Assembly (NCBI GenBank): GCA_034421995.1
Contig: DAOUJY010000073.1
Span: 1 to 17,367, forward strand
Source: Bin87 sp034421995
GTDB lineage: Bacteria; Chloroflexota; Dehalococcoidia; Lucifugimonadales; UBA3495
Direction: 5' to 3'
DNA: 17,367 nucleotides
Shown: in pieces, positions 15,055-17,367 of the stretch
Position numbering within the stretch: position 1 is the first letter of the stretch
Layout: the number at the start of each line of letters is the position of its first letter
Notes under the pieces: generated by a model
The model's input: the letters and a program-made list of their open reading frames with translations, nothing else
Database searches by the model: none
What the model was told of the DNA's origin: nothing
Translations under genes and position numbers: made by a program

Positions 15055-15375
15055 TCAGTACGAATTGCTAAGCCTTATGATGAGGATGTAGAGAAGAGTG
15101 CCATTGATGACGCCGCCACCGAGCACCGCTCCGGCAGCAAGCCATTTCATTCGTTTAAAAAGTTTGTCCACATCATCAGGCTGTTCGTCGCCCTGCTGAA
15201 ACGACGATATTTTGGCCCGAGTGCGTCCGCCGGTGGCCCTTACTTCTTCGACCAACGATTTTTCAAGAACTAATGGTTTTACCAGTTGGAGCATCGCGTC
15301 AACCTGCTCTTCAGGATAGCCTCGAGCTATCAGAACGGCGCGGACATCATTCAGCGTTGTCATCGTGGTCATCAT
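15055..15375 (-). CDS. Small C-terminally anchored membrane protein, unknown
   Basis: With start ATG 15375 the protein has 106 residues. It has a helical N-terminal part (TLNDVRAVLIARGYPEEQVDAM around 6-28, then LVKPLVLEKSLVEEVRAT), a polar linker (about 50-72) and one membrane span near the C-terminus (about 78-101, AAGAVLGGGVINGTLLYILII) ending in a short polar tail. The open frame reaches further upstream, but AAGGA lies 6 bases before ATG 15375 and the extra N-terminal residues are basic and unconvincing. It is transcribed divergently from the Rieske gene with a 110-base gap. The amidohydrolase follows 48 bases downstream. I do not recognise the family. Confidence 0.6.
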   Translation of the reverse strand: MMTTMTTLNDVRAVLIARGYPEEQVDAMLQLVKPLVLEKSLVEEVRATGGRTRAKISSFQQGDEQPDDVDKLFKRMKWLAAGAVLGGGVINGTLLYILIIRLSNSY

Positions 15376-15470
15376 TAATATCCTTGCCAGTCCATATGCC
15401 GGCTGTCGCCCGTATCGGCGTCGCCAGCATAGCAAATCCGCTCGATAACTGCTACTCTGGCCTCCGGCAA

Positions 15471-15477
15471 GAGGAGG
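15471..15477 (+). promoter_or_regulatory. Ribosome binding site that sets the Rieske start
   Basis: GAGGAGG lies 8 bases before ATG 15486. An out-of-frame ATG at 15479 is too close to this site to be used. The long in-frame extension back to 15273 would run antisense through the neighbouring gene, so 15486 is the start. Confidence 0.85.
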
Positions 15478-15485
15478 TATGCCCT

Positions 15486-16790
15486 ATGATGTCACAAGCA
15501 GAAAATGTAACTCTCACGCAAGTCGGGCCGGGCACCCCCATGGGCGAGCTGATGCGCCGCTACTGGATGCCGGCCCTGTTGTCCTGGGAACTGGCCGAGC
15601 CGGACGGCGAGCCGGTCCGGGTCAAGCTGCTGGGCGAAGAGCTGGTCGCTTTCCGAGACACCGACGGACGCATCGGCCTGTTGGAAGAGTTTTGCCCCCA
15701 CCGGCTGGTGTCGCTGTGGCTGGGGCGTAACGAGGAGTGCGGCCTGCGCTGCGTGTATCACGGCTGGAAGTTCGACGTGAACGGCCAGTGCGTGGACATG
15801 ATGAACGAGCCGGCGGACAGCGATTTTCCGTCCAAGATGACGACGACGGCATATCCCACCGTCGAGCTGGGCGGCGTCATCTGGGCCTACCTGGGGCCGA
15901 AAGAGCATATGCCGCCGCCGCCCAAGTTCGAGTGGGCCGCCGTGCCGGAAACCCACCGCCACGTAACCAAGAACATCCAGGAATGCAACTGGCTCCAGGC
16001 GCTGGAAGGGGGCATCGACTCCGCCCACGCCACCATCCTCCACCGCACCCTGCGGACGGATACCAAGCACGCCGGTCTGCGTATCGACTCGCCCCACGTC
16101 CAGGGCAAGCCGCCCGAACTGGAAGTGGACCTCACTGACTACGGCTACCGCTACGCCGGCATCCGCTCGCTGGGCGACGAGGGCAACCACGTCCGGGCCT
16201 ACCACTTCATCATGCCCTTCCACCAGATCCGGGCCAGCCAGCGGGGTTACCGGGGCAAGGCCGGGCCAGTGGGCTTCCTGGCGTCCGGCCATATGTGGGT
16301 GCCCATGGACGACCACAACGTGATGGTATGGAACTGGGACCTGTCCTACGACGATCCCATCGACGAGGAAGAACGCATCGACATGGACCGCGGCTACGGG
16401 CGCGGGCCGGAGCATATGCTGGACGACTTCCGCATCAGGGTCAACCGGGACAACAACTGGATGATCAACCGCGCCGTGCAGAAGACCGAGACCTTCAGCG
16501 GCATCGACGGCGTGAACGCCCAGGACGTAGCGGTTCAGGAGAGCATGGGCTACATCGTGGACCGTTCCAAAGAGAACCTGAGCCGCACCGACATGGCCAT
16601 CATCTACGCCCGCCGCCAACTCTTGCAGGCCACGCGCACGGTGGCAGAGGGCGGCGCCCCGCCCGGCGTCGGCGACAACTACTACATGCTCCGCCCGGCC
16701 CAGGCCATCCTGCCCATAGGCGTGGACTGGCGCGACGCGCTGTGGGACGACCTCTATCCCGACGGGTCGCAAGTGCGGAACGGGAAGTAG
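15486..16790 (+). CDS. Rieske non-heme iron oxygenase, large subunit (phthalate 4,5-dioxygenase-like)
   Basis: A 434-residue oxygenase that would activate O2 to hydroxylate or demethylate an aromatic or related substrate. The Rieske [2Fe-2S] ligands are Cys70 and His72 (FCPHR) and Cys89 and His92 (CVYHGWKF). The catalytic domain carries the bridging Asp178 and iron ligands His181 and His186 in GGIDSAHATILH. The third, acidic ligand cannot be fixed by eye. The N-terminus (TPMGELMRRYWMPALLSWEL) and overall length resemble the single-component-type phthalate/vanillate group. Electron-transfer partners (a reductase or ferredoxin) are not in the window. The start is decided by GAGGAGG 8 bases upstream. 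A hairpin follows the stop. Substrate unknown. Confidence 0.94.
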   Translation: MMSQAENVTLTQVGPGTPMGELMRRYWMPALLSWELAEPDGEPVRVKLLGEELVAFRDTDGRIGLLEEFCPHRLVSLWLGRNEECGLRCVYHGWKFDVNGQCVDMMNEPADSDFPSKMTTTAYPTVELGGVIWAYLGPKEHMPPPPKFEWAAVPETHRHVTKNIQECNWLQALEGGIDSAHATILHRTLRTDTKHAGLRIDSPHVQGKPPELEVDLTDYGYRYAGIRSLGDEGNHVRAYHFIMPFHQIRASQRGYRGKAGPVGFLASGHMWVPMDDHNVMVWNWDLSYDDPIDEEERIDMDRGYGRGPEHMLDDFRIRVNRDNNWMINRAVQKTETFSGIDGVNAQDVAVQESMGYIVDRSKENLSRTDMAIIYARRQLLQATRTVAEGGAPPGVGDNYYMLRPAQAILPIGVDWRDALWDDLYPDGSQVRNGK

Positions 16791-16806
16791 AGGGCCGCGC
16801 AACAGA

Positions 16807-16838
16807 TTCGCCGGCGGTTACTCTTGATCGCCGGCGAA
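16807..16838 (+). terminator. Hairpin after the Rieske oxygenase gene
   Basis: TTCGCCGGCG (16807-16816) pairs perfectly with 16829-16838 around a 12-base loop, 16 bases after the Rieske stop. There is no T-run, so it is either a Rho-assisted or 3'-protecting hairpin rather than a classical intrinsic terminator. Confidence 0.45.
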
Positions 16839-16897
16839 ACCGCTCCGGCCGTGCGTGTTAGCATTAAACGAGTTGCCTGTTTTGAGGAACTGAGCCG

Positions 16898-17367
16898 ATG
16901 GCCGCCATCAACGATTTCAATGATATCCTGCTTGCGATGCAGCAGAACCCGCAGCTCCAGGAAGCGATGCGGGATCATGTGTTGGGGGAAGAAATCCGAC
17001 AACTGCCAGCTGTCGTTCACCGGCAAGGGGCGCTGCTGACCCAAGCCCTCGAGAGGCTTGACGAGTTGGTGACAACGCTCAGGGATGTCTCAGAGCAAAT
17101 CGCAGGGTACGCGATGGTCAGCAGCCGAGTTATCACGGCTACCGTAGAACGTCAGGACCGTATCGAGGCCGACATCGCCGAACTCAAGGCTGCCCAAGCC
17201 CGGCTGGAAGCAAGCGTACAGGAAATGCGAGAAAGCCAGGTCCGCATGGAGACCCGTCAAGACCGTATGGAGAACGATATAGCTGAACTGAAAACCGACA
17301 TGACGGAAGTAAAGGCAGATGTGGCCGAACTGAAAACCGACATGACGGAAGTAAAGGCAGATGTGGC
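16898..17367 (+). CDS. Coiled-coil protein with heptad-multiple repeats, partial (runs off the window)
   Basis: An open frame starts at ATG 16898 with GAGG at 16884-16887 upstream, and is still open at the window edge after 156 residues. Residues 1-45 (FNDILLAMQQNPQLQEAMRDHV... EEIRQLP) are a helical head common in Chloroflexota and cyanobacterial coiled-coil proteins, some of which end in a PD-(D/E)XK nuclease-like domain. From about 46 the sequence is a long coiled coil. RQDR-x-E-x-DIAELK occurs twice, 35 residues (five heptads) apart, at about 84-97 and 119-132. AELKTDMTEVKADV (129-142) then repeats exactly at 143-156. A nuclease C-terminus is an inference from relatives and cannot be seen. 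Function unknown. Confidence 0.75.
   Translation, partial: MAAINDFNDILLAMQQNPQLQEAMRDHVLGEEIRQLPAVVHRQGALLTQALERLDELVTTLRDVSEQIAGYAMVSSRVITATVERQDRIEADIAELKAAQARLEASVQEMRESQVRMETRQDRMENDIAELKTDMTEVKADVAELKTDMTEVKADV
17282..17367 (+). repeat. Exact 42-base tandem repeat in the coiled-coil gene
   Basis: The units 17282-17323 and 17324-17365 differ only at the third base (T to C at 17326). A third unit seems to begin with GC at the last two bases. Each unit codes for 14 residues (two heptads), so copy-number change keeps frame and coiled-coil phase. Confidence 0.93.

Noticed and set aside
15300..15375. UBA-like look of the ARGYPEEQVDAML helix pair in the small tail-anchored protein
   Set aside because: The resemblance is a few residues in a generic amphipathic helix pair; there is not enough to name a domain.
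15273..15485. N-terminal extension of the Rieske protein
   Set aside because: The stretch is antisense to the small tail-anchored gene, has no family similarity, and a GAGGAGG site decides for ATG 15486.
15492..16802. A 436-codon minus-strand frame opposite the Rieske gene
   Set aside because: The plus strand has intact Rieske and iron-ligand motifs and a strong ribosome binding site; the antisense product is low-complexity Val/His/Asp-rich.

Overview
The window is 17.4 kb of mostly high-GC bacterial DNA, densely packed, with no gap between genes longer than about 150 bases. The gene families suggest a free-living or host-associated Chloroflexota bacterium of the SAR202/Dehalococcoidia type: an F420-type LLM oxidoreductase, an SDR dehydrogenase, an ACMSD-type amidohydrolase, a Rieske oxygenase, a Uma2 nuclease, a lipoprotein-type amino-acid binding protein and coiled-coil orphan proteins. 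This placement is an inference from gene families; the window holds no rRNA or other marker gene.

Layout. 1-1941 is an AT-richer block (28 of 60 bases G+C in 121-180, against 44 of 60 in 2641-2700). It holds a subtilase that keeps only its serine half, a strong terminator, and a small three-helix membrane protein. 2046-3640 holds gcvT and gcvH of the glycine cleavage system. 3653-6003 (minus strand) holds a compact J-domain protein followed 5 bases later by a serine beta-lactamase-like hydrolase. 6086-6162 is tRNA-Pro(GGG) with a good promoter and a hairpin terminator shared with the converging SDR gene. 6209-8643 (minus) is a run of LLM oxidoreductase, Uma2 nuclease and SDR. 8736-8930 (minus) is a 64-residue single-span membrane protein.

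8990-14076 (minus) is a complete general L-amino-acid ABC transporter in the order aapJ - aapQ - aapM - extra membrane/coiled-coil protein - aapP. A stem-loop sits between aapJ and aapQ, and a candidate promoter lies upstream of aapJ. 14221-16790 holds an amidohydrolase, a small tail-anchored protein, and a divergently transcribed Rieske oxygenase with a very good ribosome binding site. From 16898 an open coiled-coil gene runs off the right edge in an exact 14-residue tandem repeat.

How it fits together. The picture is of a heterotroph that imports amino acids (Aap), catabolises glycine (Gcv) and oxidises organic compounds, possibly aromatics (Rieske, amidohydrolase, LLM, SDR). No wholly new multi-gene system is evident. 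The least ordinary items are the extra membrane/coiled-coil gene inside the aap operon, the catalytically incomplete subtilase in an AT-rich block, the one-zinc J-protein coupled to a hydrolase, and the repeat-expanding coiled coil at the right edge. Two copies of a short palindromic intergenic repeat (6993-7016, 8952-8981) point to a dispersed family in this genome.
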